Source of the DNA: JALOAT01 sp041687015
GTDB taxonomy: Bacteria > Pseudomonadota > Gammaproteobacteria > Thiohalomonadales > Thiohalomonadaceae
Direction of reading: 5' to 3'
DNA: 64,000 bases
Assembly: GCA_041687015.1 (NCBI GenBank)
Contig: JAWLCT010000012.1
Location: forward strand, 1 to 64,000
Part shown: positions 16,959-27,492 of the stretch, in pieces
Layout of the letters: the number at the start of each line of letters is the position of its first letter
How positions within the stretch are numbered: position 1 is the first letter of the stretch
The notes under the pieces: generated by a model
Databases searched by the model: none
What the model saw: the letters and a program-made list of their open reading frames with translations, nothing else
What the model was told of the DNA's origin: nothing
Position numbers and translations under genes: made by a program

Positions 16959-19382
16959 TCACTCGGAAGATTCGGAGTCCTCGCCGTCACCGCGCTTGTG
17001 GTGGTCGCCGAAACGGGCACGGATCTCCGCCATTTTCACCAGGCGCGCCTGTACGCGGCCGTTGGCGGTTTCGAGCGGGAAGTTGCCCTCCGCGTCGGCC
17101 TCGCCGGCCGGAAGGCCGGTGAGTAATTCAAAGGCCTGGTCCACGTTCTCGTAGGCGTAGACGTGAAATTGGCCCTTTTCTGCCGCTTCCACCACATCGT
17201 GCCGCAACATCAGGTGTTTCACATTCATCACCGGAATGAGCACACCGTGACTTCCGTCCAAACCGCGGGCGCGGCACACATCGAAGAAGCCCTCGATTTT
17301 TTCATTCACGCCGCCGATGGGTTGGGCTTCGCCGTTCTGGTTCACGGACCCGGTGATGGCCAGGGATTGCTTGATGGCGATGCCGGATAAGGCGGACAGC
17401 AGGGCGCACAGTTCAGCCATCGACGCCGAATCGCCGTCCACGTGGCCGTATGACTGCTCGAAAACCAGGCTGGCCGTGAGGGACAACGGATGATGCTGAG
17501 CGTAGCGCGCGGCGAGGAAGGAACCCAAAATCATGACGCCCTTGCTGTGTATGGCGCCGCCCAGTTCCACCTCGCGTTCGATATCAACCACATTGCCTTC
17601 GCCCAGGTGCACCGTGGCGGTGATGCGCGCGGGTTCACCAAAGGAGAAATTACCCAGCCCCAGCACCGACAGCCCATTGATCTGGCCCACGACCGCACGC
17701 GTGGTATCGATGAGCAGGGTGCCGCGCTGGATTTCTTCCTGGATTTGTTCGCGCACCCGCGAGGCGCGATAGATCTGCTGATCCATCGCGTGCTGGATGT
17801 CCTCGGCCGTGATCACGGGCGATTCGCGGGTGCATGCCCAGTAATCGGCCTCGCGCAACAGATCGGCAATGGAACGCATGTGGGTCGAAAGTTTCTCGGC
17901 ATCTTCCACCAGGCGTGCACCATAGTCGATCACCCGCGCGACGGCATGGCGGTCGAAAGGGCGTAGCTGTTCCTTTTTCGCGAGGGTCGCGATCAGGCGC
18001 GCGTAGAGTTGGTTGTTCTCGGCATTGCGATCGATGCGTCCTTCGAAATCCGCCTGTACCTTGAAGAGTTCACCAAAATCCGGGTCGTACTGATACAACA
18101 GGTAATACAGGAAACGATCACCGAGCAACACCACCTTGATGTCGAGTGGAATGGGTGCGGGCTCCAGTGAAACCGTGCTCACCAGCGAAAGCATTTTTTC
18201 CAGCGACTCGATGCTGATCTTGTTGGAATAGAGTGCGCGCTTGAGTCCCTCCCAGGCGAAGGGATGCGTCAGCACCTTGTGTGCATCGATCATCAGGTAA
18301 CCGCCGTTGGCACGATGCAGGGCACCGGGCTTGAGCAGCGTGAAATCGGTGACCAGGGTGCCGAACTGGGCAAGATGTTCGGCGCGACCGACCAGGTCTT
18401 GGTAGGTGGGGTGGTCCAGGTACACCACCGGCGCACCCTTGGTCTCACCGTTGTCCACCAGCACGTTGACTTTGTAGCGGTGCAGTTCGGTAGGTTTCGG
18501 CGCCGGCCCGCCCATCGGATTTTCCGCACCATCCTCCTTGCGGAAATCATCGACGTTTTCCACCACGTCCCTGGCCACGGCGTCCAGGTATTTCAGCACT
18601 TCCGCCTGGTCCTGGTACTGCTGCTTCAGGTCTTCGATGAAGTGGCCCACTGCGCCCAGCGTGACGTCATGATTGAGTTGTTTCAGCCTCTCCCGGCTTT
18701 CCTTACGCCACTGGGGGATTTGCTGGATGATGGCCTGCAATTGGGATTGAAGTTCCGCCACCACCTGCTCGATGCGCTCCTGCTCCGGCTTGGGCAGCTT
18801 TTCGAATTCCTCCGGGCCGAGTACCTTGCCGTCATCCATGGGCGCGAAGGCGAAACCGGAGGGCGTGCGGAAGAGCTTTACATGACGTTGTGCCGCCTCG
18901 GCAGCCAGACCATCGAAGGCTTTGCTCTGGTGTTCACGGTATTCCTCATCGATGGCCTGCGCGCTGGCGCGATATTCGTCGCTCTCGAACGCTGCCGGAA
19001 TGGCGGTGGACAAGTCTTCCATGAGGTGGGCCATGTCGCGTGCGAATACGTTGCCGCGCCCGGGCGGCAGCCGCAGTGCGAGCGGCCGGTGACTCTGATC
19101 GAAATTGTTCACGTACACCCAGTCGTCGGGCGTCGGCCGTGTGGCCGCGCGGCTCTCCAGGGCATCGCGCACCATGGCGTGTTTACCCATGCCCGAGGGG
19201 CCCATGGCATAGAGGTTATAGCCTTCGCGCTGAATGCCGACGCCAAAATTGACCGCGTGTTGCGCACGCGTTTGGCCGATGATCTGGGTGAGTTCTTCCA
19301 GTTCGGCCGTGGTTTCGAAACCGAACTGCTGCGGGTCGCAAGCCGTGTAGAGAGCGTGGGCCGGAAGGGCTTCGCGCGCCAT
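16959..19382 (-). CDS. Lon-family (S16) ATP-dependent protease
   Basis: 807 residues. The N-terminal region has a Walker A (AMGPSGMGKHAMV, about 58-70) and a long helical insert typical of the AAA_32/LonB-like branch. The C-terminal S16 domain has the nucleophile in GDSASMAEL (Ser652) and the partner Lys in GGVNEKIEG (Lys695). The 43-residue spacing equals that of E. coli Lon (Ser679/Lys722). It is not canonical Lon: the N-terminal LAN domain is missing and the proteolytic motif differs from PKDGPSAG. It likely degrades misfolded or specific cytosolic proteins. ATG at 19382. It lies downstream of trpB2 on the same strand with a 102-bp gap. Confidence 0.88.
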   Translation of the reverse strand: MAREALPAHALYTACDPQQFGFETTAELEELTQIIGQTRAQHAVNFGVGIQREGYNLYAMGPSGMGKHAMVRDALESRAATRPTPDDWVYVNNFDQSHRPLALRLPPGRGNVFARDMAHLMEDLSTAIPAAFESDEYRASAQAIDEEYREHQSKAFDGLAAEAAQRHVKLFRTPSGFAFAPMDDGKVLGPEEFEKLPKPEQERIEQVVAELQSQLQAIIQQIPQWRKESRERLKQLNHDVTLGAVGHFIEDLKQQYQDQAEVLKYLDAVARDVVENVDDFRKEDGAENPMGGPAPKPTELHRYKVNVLVDNGETKGAPVVYLDHPTYQDLVGRAEHLAQFGTLVTDFTLLKPGALHRANGGYLMIDAHKVLTHPFAWEGLKRALYSNKISIESLEKMLSLVSTVSLEPAPIPLDIKVVLLGDRFLYYLLYQYDPDFGELFKVQADFEGRIDRNAENNQLYARLIATLAKKEQLRPFDRHAVARVIDYGARLVEDAEKLSTHMRSIADLLREADYWACTRESPVITAEDIQHAMDQQIYRASRVREQIQEEIQRGTLLIDTTRAVVGQINGLSVLGLGNFSFGEPARITATVHLGEGNVVDIEREVELGGAIHSKGVMILGSFLAARYAQHHPLSLTASLVFEQSYGHVDGDSASMAELCALLSALSGIAIKQSLAITGSVNQNGEAQPIGGVNEKIEGFFDVCRARGLDGSHGVLIPVMNVKHLMLRHDVVEAAEKGQFHVYAYENVDQAFELLTGLPAGEADAEGNFPLETANGRVQARLVKMAEIRARFGDHHKRGDGEDSESSE

Positions 19383-19484
19383 GAGTGTCCCTGTTGTTTG
19401 GTGTTGTTTCAGTGAAAGCGTAGTGGTCGCCCGTGCCGGGCGTAAAGCGGCCGGAGGCCCTGGCCCCCGGCCGCTTACCGGATG

Positions 19485-20837
19485 TCAGCCCACCTGGGGC
19501 AGCCGGTGCAGCGCGGCGTCGATGGCTTCCGCCGGGTACTCGTAGTCGCCGAGTTCGCCGGCGAAATAGCGGTCGTAGGCGGCCATGTCGAAATGCCCGT
19601 GACCGGAGAGGTTGAAGAACAGGGTCTTGGCTTCACCGCTTTCCTTGCAACGCATGGCCTCCTCAATGCACGCGGCGATGGCATGGTTGGATTCCGGCGC
19701 GGGAATGATGCCTTCGGTGCGGGCGAAGGTCACACCGGCCTCGAAGGTGGCCAGCTGTTGCACCGCCACGGCTTCGATGAGCTTTTCGTGATACAGCTGT
19801 GACACCAGCGCCGATTCACCGTGATAACGCAGCCCGCCCGCGTGGATGCCCGGCGGCACGAAATCGTGGCCCAGGGTGTACATCTTCATCATCGGCGTGA
19901 GGCCGACACTGTCACCGAAATCGTAGGCGTAATGGCCGCGGGTGAGGGTGGGGCAGGAGCTCGGCTCCACCGCCACCAGGCGTACGCCTTTGCCGGCGGC
20001 CTTGTCGGCGAAGAACGGGAAGGCGACGCCGCCGAAATTCGAGCCGCCGCCACAGGGGGCGAAGATCATGTCGGGGTAGTCACCCACCTTTTCGAACTGC
20101 TTCTTGGCTTCCTGGCCGATGATGGTCTGGTGCAACAGCACGTGGTTGAGCACCGAACCCAGCGCGTAGTTGGTGTCTTTGCGCGTGGCCGCCTCTTCGA
20201 CCGCTTCGGAAATGGCAATGCCGAGGGAGCCCGGTGAATTGGGATCGTCGGCGAGGATGGTGCGACCCGCTTCCGTGATGTTGGTCGGGCTGGCCAGCAC
20301 CTCGGCGCCCCAGGTCTGCATCATGGAGCGGCGGAAGGGTTTCTGCTCGTAGCTGACCTTCACCATGTACACGCGCACTTCCAGGCCGAACATCTGGCCC
20401 GCCAGGGCAATGGAAGAGCCCCACTGGCCCGCACCGGTTTCCGTGGTGAGGCGCTTGATACCCGCCTGCTGGTTGTACCAGGCCTGCGGCACGGAGGTGT
20501 TCACCTTGTGCGAGCCTGCCGGGGAGACGCCTTCGTACTTGTAATAGATGCGTGCCGGTGTACCGAGTGCCTGTTCGAGGCGATGAGCGCGGAACAGCGG
20601 CGAGGGACGCCACAGACGGTAGATTTCGCGCACAGGATCGGGAATGGGGATCCAGCGCTCCGCACTCACCTCCTGCTCGATGAGCGCCATGGGAAAGATC
20701 GCCGCCAGGGCATCCGGGCCGATGGGTTTGCCGTCCGGTCCGAGCACAGGCTCGGGCTTGTTGGGCATGTCGGCGACCACGTTGTACCAATGGGTCGGAA
20801 TTTCGGACTCGTCCAGCAGGATCTTGGTGTCAGCCAC
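19485..20837 (-). CDS. TrpB2-type tryptophan synthase beta-like PLP enzyme
   Basis: 450 residues. Fold type II PLP enzyme with the Schiff-base lysine in SPAGSHKVNTS (Lys111) and the phosphate loop CGGGSNFGG. The long N-terminus (THWYNVVADMPNKPEPVLGP) and internal insertions mark the TrpB2 branch, not the about 400-residue TrpB1 that pairs with TrpA. TrpB2 enzymes condense indole or O-phosphoserine with serine and may act without TrpA. No trpA or other trp gene is near. It could salvage indole or have a different amino-acid substrate (inference). Confidence 0.88.
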   Translation of the reverse strand: MADTKILLDESEIPTHWYNVVADMPNKPEPVLGPDGKPIGPDALAAIFPMALIEQEVSAERWIPIPDPVREIYRLWRPSPLFRAHRLEQALGTPARIYYKYEGVSPAGSHKVNTSVPQAWYNQQAGIKRLTTETGAGQWGSSIALAGQMFGLEVRVYMVKVSYEQKPFRRSMMQTWGAEVLASPTNITEAGRTILADDPNSPGSLGIAISEAVEEAATRKDTNYALGSVLNHVLLHQTIIGQEAKKQFEKVGDYPDMIFAPCGGGSNFGGVAFPFFADKAAGKGVRLVAVEPSSCPTLTRGHYAYDFGDSVGLTPMMKMYTLGHDFVPPGIHAGGLRYHGESALVSQLYHEKLIEAVAVQQLATFEAGVTFARTEGIIPAPESNHAIAACIEEAMRCKESGEAKTLFFNLSGHGHFDMAAYDRYFAGELGDYEYPAEAIDAALHRLPQVG

Positions 20838-20910
20838 AGCGCACCTCGGGTGTGAAATGGAGCGTTCCGTTTTAGCCCTTTTGCCCTGCGGTGGTCAATC
20901 CGGGGGGAAA

Positions 20911-21106
20911 AGCATCAACCACGGGGGACACGGCGGGGGAAACTGGAACCACAGATGCCTTGGAGCAAGGTGGTGCTACGGACGTGGATAGCGACACGCA
21001 TGCACAACCCGCGCGATGCAGGTGCATGCGTTGTTAATACACCTACTAATCTCCGTGGCCCCCGTGGTTTTTCTCTTCTTCCCCGTGTCCCCCGTGGTTC
21101 AAGCTT
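20911..21106. repeat. 9-bp-unit inverted-repeat element, locus B
   Basis: Left arm 20917-20940 (AACCACGGGGGACACGGCGG…) preceded by GAAAAGC. Right arms 21051-21070 and 21081-21099 (CCCCGTGTCCCCCGTGGTT) followed by AAGCTTTTTC. The right end runs into the stop codon of the DUF815 gene. The loop holds a separate 9-bp hairpin, CGCATGCAC/GTGCATGCG, around 20998-21030. It lies downstream of the DUF815 gene and upstream of trpB2. Confidence 0.8.
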
Positions 21107-21971
21107 TTTCTTCGCCTTTCTTCCCAGCGAAGTCGCGGGCGAATTGCCAGGCGGTGCGGCCGCTGCGGGTGCCGCGGGTTTGGGCCCAGCGGAGGGCTTC
21201 CAGGCGCAGGTCTTCGTCTGCGGTGTTCTGCACGCCGAAGTGGGCGAGCCAGTGACGCACGATGGTGAGATATGCCTCCTGATCGAAGGGGTGGAAGGAG
21301 AGCCACAGGCCGAAGCGATCGGACAGCGACACCTTTTCCTCGATGGCTTCACCGGGGTGCAGTTCGCCTTCGACGACGCGCGCCTGACGATTTTCCTCCA
21401 TGTATTCGGGCATCAGGTGGCGGCGGTTGGAGGTGGCGTAGATCAGCACGTTCTCGGGCGGTGCAGTAACAGAACCGTCCAGCACCACCTTGAGCGCCTT
21501 GTAAGCGGCGTCATCGGCTTCAAAGGAAAGATCGTCGCAGAAGATCAGGAACCGCTCAGGACGGGCTTCGAGCAAGAGCACGATGTCGGGCAGGTCCACA
21601 AGGTGATGCTTCTCCACCTCGATGACCCGCAGGCCCTGGTCACGGAACTCCGTGAGCAGCGCCTTGATGAGCGAGGATTTGCCCGTGCCGCGCGCACCCG
21701 TGAGCAGCACGTTGTTGGCGGGCAGACCGTTCACGAACTGGCGCGTGTTCTGCGCCAGGATGTCTTTTTGCCGGTCAATGCCCTGCAGATCCGCGAGCCG
21801 GATCGCGTGCGGCCTCGGCACCGCCTGCAACCACCCACGCCCGCCCTCACGCCGCCAGCGAAACGCCGGCGCGCCCCAGTCCGGTTCACCCGCCTGCGCA
21901 GCAGGCAGCACCGCCTCGATCCGATCGAGCAGCGCACTGGCCCGGGATAAGAAATTTGATAGTTCAGTCAT
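21099..21971 (-). CDS. DUF815 AAA-type ATPase
   Basis: 290 residues. Walker A in LLTGARGTGKSSLIKALL (about 89-106) and Walker B in RFLIFCDDLSFE (about 139-150). SNRRHLMP is a likely sensor. This is the DUF815 family of small AAA proteins, often annotated simply as ATP-binding protein, with unknown clients. It has a strongly basic Lys-rich C-terminus (FAGKKGEEKA). The last codons and stop overlap the end of the locus B repeat. It sits between ettA and trpB2 on the same strand, flanked on both sides by 9-bp elements. Confidence 0.87.
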   Translation of the reverse strand: MTELSNFLSRASALLDRIEAVLPAAQAGEPDWGAPAFRWRREGGRGWLQAVPRPHAIRLADLQGIDRQKDILAQNTRQFVNGLPANNVLLTGARGTGKSSLIKALLTEFRDQGLRVIEVEKHHLVDLPDIVLLLEARPERFLIFCDDLSFEADDAAYKALKVVLDGSVTAPPENVLIYATSNRRHLMPEYMEENRQARVVEGELHPGEAIEEKVSLSDRFGLWLSFHPFDQEAYLTIVRHWLAHFGVQNTADEDLRLEALRWAQTRGTRSGRTAWQFARDFAGKKGEEKA

Positions 21972-21985
21972 CTAACAGGTGCTCA

Positions 21986-22110
21986 AAGAGCGGAGGACGC
22001 GGAGGCGTGGAGGGCGCGGAGAAGAATCTCTTTGGGATATGTAGCTTTTCTTCCCCAGAAGCATTTTCCTTCCTCCGCGTTCTGCGCCTTCGCGCCCTCC
22101 GCGTTCAACC
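21986..22110. repeat. 9-bp-unit inverted-repeat element, locus C (GCGGAG variant)
   Basis: Left arm 21986-22021 is a GCGGAGGAC/GCGGAGGCG variant; right arm 22069-22110 reads TTCCTCCGCG…CCCTCCGCGTTCAACC. The unit has drifted from CACGG to GCGG, but the period (8-9 bp) and the facing arms are kept. It sits between the ettA stop and the DUF815 start on the minus strand. Confidence 0.7.
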
Positions 22111-22111
22111 A

Positions 22112-23779
<1,668 letters not shown>

Positions 23780-23936
23780 ACCCTTTTTGGACTGCGACAG
23801 GAACGTGCGGAATATTCTAACATCGGCGAAGCCGTGAAAGCGGTCACATGATTCCCGATCGAAGAGCGCTATAGGAACCTTTCGTATAAATCCGGCGCGA
23901 CGATAATAATAAGGATACGAATGGAGGGGGGATTGC

Positions 23937-26900
23937 ATGGATTCAGCGAGCACGTACGCCGCGCCGCTCACCGGTGCAGCGGTGTGGTTCGAGCGCGCAC
24001 CCGATGCAATGGCCGTGGTGGGTTTCGACGGCCGCATTCGCCACGTGAACGCCGCCACCGTGGACGCCTCCGGTTATTCCCGCGCAGAGCTGATCGGGAG
24101 CCCCATCCAGCGCTTTTTCCATCCTGAAGATCAGGCACTCATCGAGGCTTCTGTTCAAGTGATGTCCCAGGGGGCACCGGGGCTGGTGCTGGAGTTGCGC
24201 AGCATCGATCCTCACGGTGCCGTGCGCTGGTTCGAATGGAACGCGGCCCCGCTGGATCACGAGTCTTTCATCGCCATCGGACGGGACATCAGCACCCGTA
24301 GAGCCATGTCCCACACCCTGGAAGATGCGGGGGCGGCCATGGCCGGGTTGTCGCAGGGTTATTGGATCCGGGATGTCCCGTCCAACACCATCTACTGGTC
24401 GCGTGAACTGCGCGATGTTTTTCGCCTCGGGCCCGAAGAACAGCCCTGTGCCCTCGAGGACGTCTGCGCGCTGATCCACCCGGACGACCGCGAGCGTGTG
24501 CAAAGCGAGGTGGACGCCGTGATGAAGGCCCCGAACCTTCACCAGTTCGCCACCGAATACCGCCTGCAAACGCGCGATGGTACGCGCATGGTGCGCGTGA
24601 GCGTGCGTATCGCTCGTGACGGCGCCGGCCGACCGATGCGGACCGTGGGGACCGCACAGGACATTACCGAGCAGCGCCTGGTGGAGCAGCGGCTTGCCTG
24701 CGAAGAACGACTCAATCGCGCGGTGTTCGAGAGTAACGGTGCGCTGATCATGGTGATCGACAGGCAGGGCCGCGTCGTGCGTCTGAACCGTGCTGCCGAA
24801 CATCTGACCGGTTTTCCCAGTCAGGAAATCGAAGGCAAGCCCTTCTGGGAACAGCTGATCCCGGCGGAAGAGCGCCATAACGCCCTCAAGGCCTTCGAGC
24901 GGCTGCTGCATGGTGCTGCGCCTTCGGTCTCCAGCAGCCACTGGTTTACCCGTGACGGGCGACGCGTGCCCACCACCTGGTCGACGACGGCCATCAAAGA
25001 CGATACGGGCCAGGTCGAATCCATGATCGCCACCGGCGTCGACATTTCCGGCCTGACCGAAGTCCGCAAGCAGCTGGCTGCGGCGCGGGAGGATTACCAG
25101 CGGCTCATCGAGCTGATCTTCGAAATGGTGCTGGTGCACTCGGTCGACGGCGTGATCCTGGACATCAATCAGGCGGGCGCACAGATGTTCGGCGTCGAGT
25201 CGCCGGAACAAATCATCGGCCGCAATCTCAACGACTTCATTCACCCGGAATCCACCCGTGGCGCACTGGAGTGTGCGGAAAGGACTGTCGAAAAAGGCGA
25301 TCACCTGCCCGACGCGGAGATCAAGCTGCTCACCCTCGACGGGCGCGTGCTCGACGTGGAAATGACCGCTTCCATCCGTGTCGAGTGGCAGGGGGTCCCC
25401 GCGGTGCAAGTCGTCATTCGCGACATCACCGAGCGCCGCCTGGCCCAGACCGCGGCACGTGCCCGCGAGCATTATTTCGAAACCCTGGCCCAGGTGGTCA
25501 ATGTAGGCATGCTCCAGACCGATGCTGCAGGCTTCGTGGTTTACGCGAACCGCCGCGCCAGCGAGATCGTGGGTTCTGCCGACGTTTACGGCGAAGACTG
25601 GCAGCGCTTCGTCCATCCCGACGACCTGCCGCAGGTGCACAGCGTGCTCGCGGCCGCCGTACCCTGCGGGCGCCCGATCACTGCCGAATGGCGCTTTGTG
25701 CATGTGGACGGCAGGGAACTGTGGGTGCTGTACCAGGCGGTAGCGCAGCGCGGCGAGCAGGGCGAGGTGTTGGGTTACATCGGCACGCTCACCGACATCA
25801 CCCCGTTCAAATTGCTGACGGGCCAGTTATTGGAAGCGGAGGACCGCGCACGGCGCGTGGTGGCCATGTCCTTCGATCTGATCCTTATCGTGCGCGCCGA
25901 CCTCACCATCGCGGAGATCAACGTGCGCGGCGCCCGCATGCTCGGCTGCCGCCCGAAGGAGTTCGTCGACCAGCCGTTTCTGGAGTTGATTCTGGCCAAG
26001 CAGCGGGGCGCCGAGGCATCGCGCGTGCGCCGGGCATTGGAATCCGGACAGCCCGGTACCGTGGCCGAGCGAAGGCTGCTCAAATGTGACGGCAGCTACC
26101 AGGACATGGAGGGGGCGGTGATTCCCGTCACCTATGACGGTGAGCCGGCGGTTTACGTGGTGTACAGGGACATCAGTGAGCGCAAGGCCGCGGAACGCGC
26201 CCTGCGCCAACGCGAACATCATTTCCAGACCCTTGCCAAGGCCGCCCCCGTCGGCATTTTCCAGACCGATGCCGAGCGTCTGTGCATCTACGTGAACGAA
26301 CGCTATCTCGAGATCACGGGTTATTCCTATGTGGACACCCTCGGCCAGGGTTGGCGGGATCATGTGGTCGAAGAAGACCGTGAGCGGGTCGAGCAGGCTT
26401 GGTGCGGCCTGGTGGAAAATGACGCACGGTTTCAGTGTGAGTACCGCTTGCGTCGCAAGGACGGCCAGGTGATCTGGGTCCTCGGCCAGGCGGTGTCCGA
26501 ACTCGACAAGGAGGGCGAACTGCTCGGTTTCATCGGCTCGATCACCGACATCACCCGCGGCAAGCTCAATGAACTCGAGCTGCGCAATTACCGCGAACAC
26601 CTTGAAGACATGGTGCGCGAACGCACCCTCGAACTGGAGGCGGTCAACCGCGAACTGGAATCGTTCAGTTATTCGGTCTCCCACGACCTGCGCGCACCCT
26701 TGCGCGCGATTCATGGGTTTGTCACCACGCTTGCCGACGAATACGAGCACATGTTCGACGAAGATGCGCGTTTTTTCCTGCGGCGCATCCAGGTGAACAG
26801 CCGTCAGATGTCGGACCTCATTGAAGATTTGCTGGAGCTGTCGAAGGTCTCTCAGGCGCCCTTGAAACGCGAATGGATCGACTTGTCCGAGATGGCCGTC

Positions 26901-27311
26901 GGCATCATCGACGAGCTACGGCTTGCGGCGCCGGACCGGGAGGTTGAAACCTCGGTGGTGACGGACCTGCGAGCCTTCGGTGATCCCAAGCTGTTGCGCT
27001 CCCTGATGCACAATCTCCTGGGTAACGCCTGGAAATACACGGGCAAGACGGATGGGGCGCGCATCGAGTTCGGCGCGCTGGATGCCGGCGGCACGCGTAC
27101 GTTCTACGTGCGAGACAACGGCGTGGGATTCGACATGGCGGCCGCCAACGAGCTCTTCCGGGCTTTCCAGCGCCTGCATCATCCCTCGGAATTCGAGGGC
27201 ACGGGCATCGGCCTTGCGACCGTGCACCGTATCGTCACGCGCCATGGTGGCCGGGTTTGGGCGGAAGCCACCGAGGGGGTAGGTGCAACATTTTTCTTCA
27301 CCCTGCACTGA
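23937..27311 (+). CDS. Cytosolic multi-PAS sensor histidine kinase
   Basis: 1124 residues with about seven PAS domains in series (about 19-120, 135-245, 255-370, 385-500, 510-625, 640-755, 765-880), many ending in the DITERR or DISERK PAC signature. A HisKA/HATPase kinase follows: phospho-acceptor His916 in SYSVSHDLRAPLRAI, N box LLGNAWKYTGK, G1 DNGVGFDM, G2 EGTGIGLATVHRI. No membrane segment and no receiver domain. The H-box form is that of phytochrome-like kinases. The next gene starts with an intact receiver domain, so it is a natural partner. GGAGGGGGG ribosome-binding site before the ATG. Confidence 0.93.
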   Translation: MDSASTYAAPLTGAAVWFERAPDAMAVVGFDGRIRHVNAATVDASGYSRAELIGSPIQRFFHPEDQALIEASVQVMSQGAPGLVLELRSIDPHGAVRWFEWNAAPLDHESFIAIGRDISTRRAMSHTLEDAGAAMAGLSQGYWIRDVPSNTIYWSRELRDVFRLGPEEQPCALEDVCALIHPDDRERVQSEVDAVMKAPNLHQFATEYRLQTRDGTRMVRVSVRIARDGAGRPMRTVGTAQDITEQRLVEQRLACEERLNRAVFESNGALIMVIDRQGRVVRLNRAAEHLTGFPSQEIEGKPFWEQLIPAEERHNALKAFERLLHGAAPSVSSSHWFTRDGRRVPTTWSTTAIKDDTGQVESMIATGVDISGLTEVRKQLAAAREDYQRLIELIFEMVLVHSVDGVILDINQAGAQMFGVESPEQIIGRNLNDFIHPESTRGALECAERTVEKGDHLPDAEIKLLTLDGRVLDVEMTASIRVEWQGVPAVQVVIRDITERRLAQTAARAREHYFETLAQVVNVGMLQTDAAGFVVYANRRASEIVGSADVYGEDWQRFVHPDDLPQVHSVLAAAVPCGRPITAEWRFVHVDGRELWVLYQAVAQRGEQGEVLGYIGTLTDITPFKLLTGQLLEAEDRARRVVAMSFDLILIVRADLTIAEINVRGARMLGCRPKEFVDQPFLELILAKQRGAEASRVRRALESGQPGTVAERRLLKCDGSYQDMEGAVIPVTYDGEPAVYVVYRDISERKAAERALRQREHHFQTLAKAAPVGIFQTDAERLCIYVNERYLEITGYSYVDTLGQGWRDHVVEEDRERVEQAWCGLVENDARFQCEYRLRRKDGQVIWVLGQAVSELDKEGELLGFIGSITDITRGKLNELELRNYREHLEDMVRERTLELEAVNRELESFSYSVSHDLRAPLRAIHGFVTTLADEYEHMFDEDARFFLRRIQVNSRQMSDLIEDLLELSKVSQAPLKREWIDLSEMAVGIIDELRLAAPDREVETSVVTDLRAFGDPKLLRSLMHNLLGNAWKYTGKTDGARIEFGALDAGGTRTFYVRDNGVGFDMAAANELFRAFQRLHHPSEFEGTGIGLATVHRIVTRHGGRVWAEATEGVGATFFFTLH

Positions 27312-27337
27312 TGCGGCGCGGGTCCGCACCGGCGCCG

Positions 27338-27365
27338 CTGGCAATCCCGCCGGCTTGGCTATACT
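27338..27365 (+). promoter_or_regulatory. Candidate sigma-70 promoter for the REC-PAS gene
   Basis: CTGGCA (4 of 6 to TTGACA), 16-bp spacer, TATACT (5 of 6 to TATAAT). It lies about 130 bases before the start codon. A small hairpin (CCGCAC/GTGCGG, 27373-27390) follows the predicted start. By-eye call only. Confidence 0.4.
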
Positions 27366-27492
27366 TGGCTGACCGCACTTTGGGGTGCGGCACGGCATAC
27401 GTCACAGAAAAACAGCCGAAACAACCAGAAAACGTTGAAAGCATCGCCCCCTACGGGTGGGAAGTGCGCCGGCAGTATTCTAAGGAGGGGTT

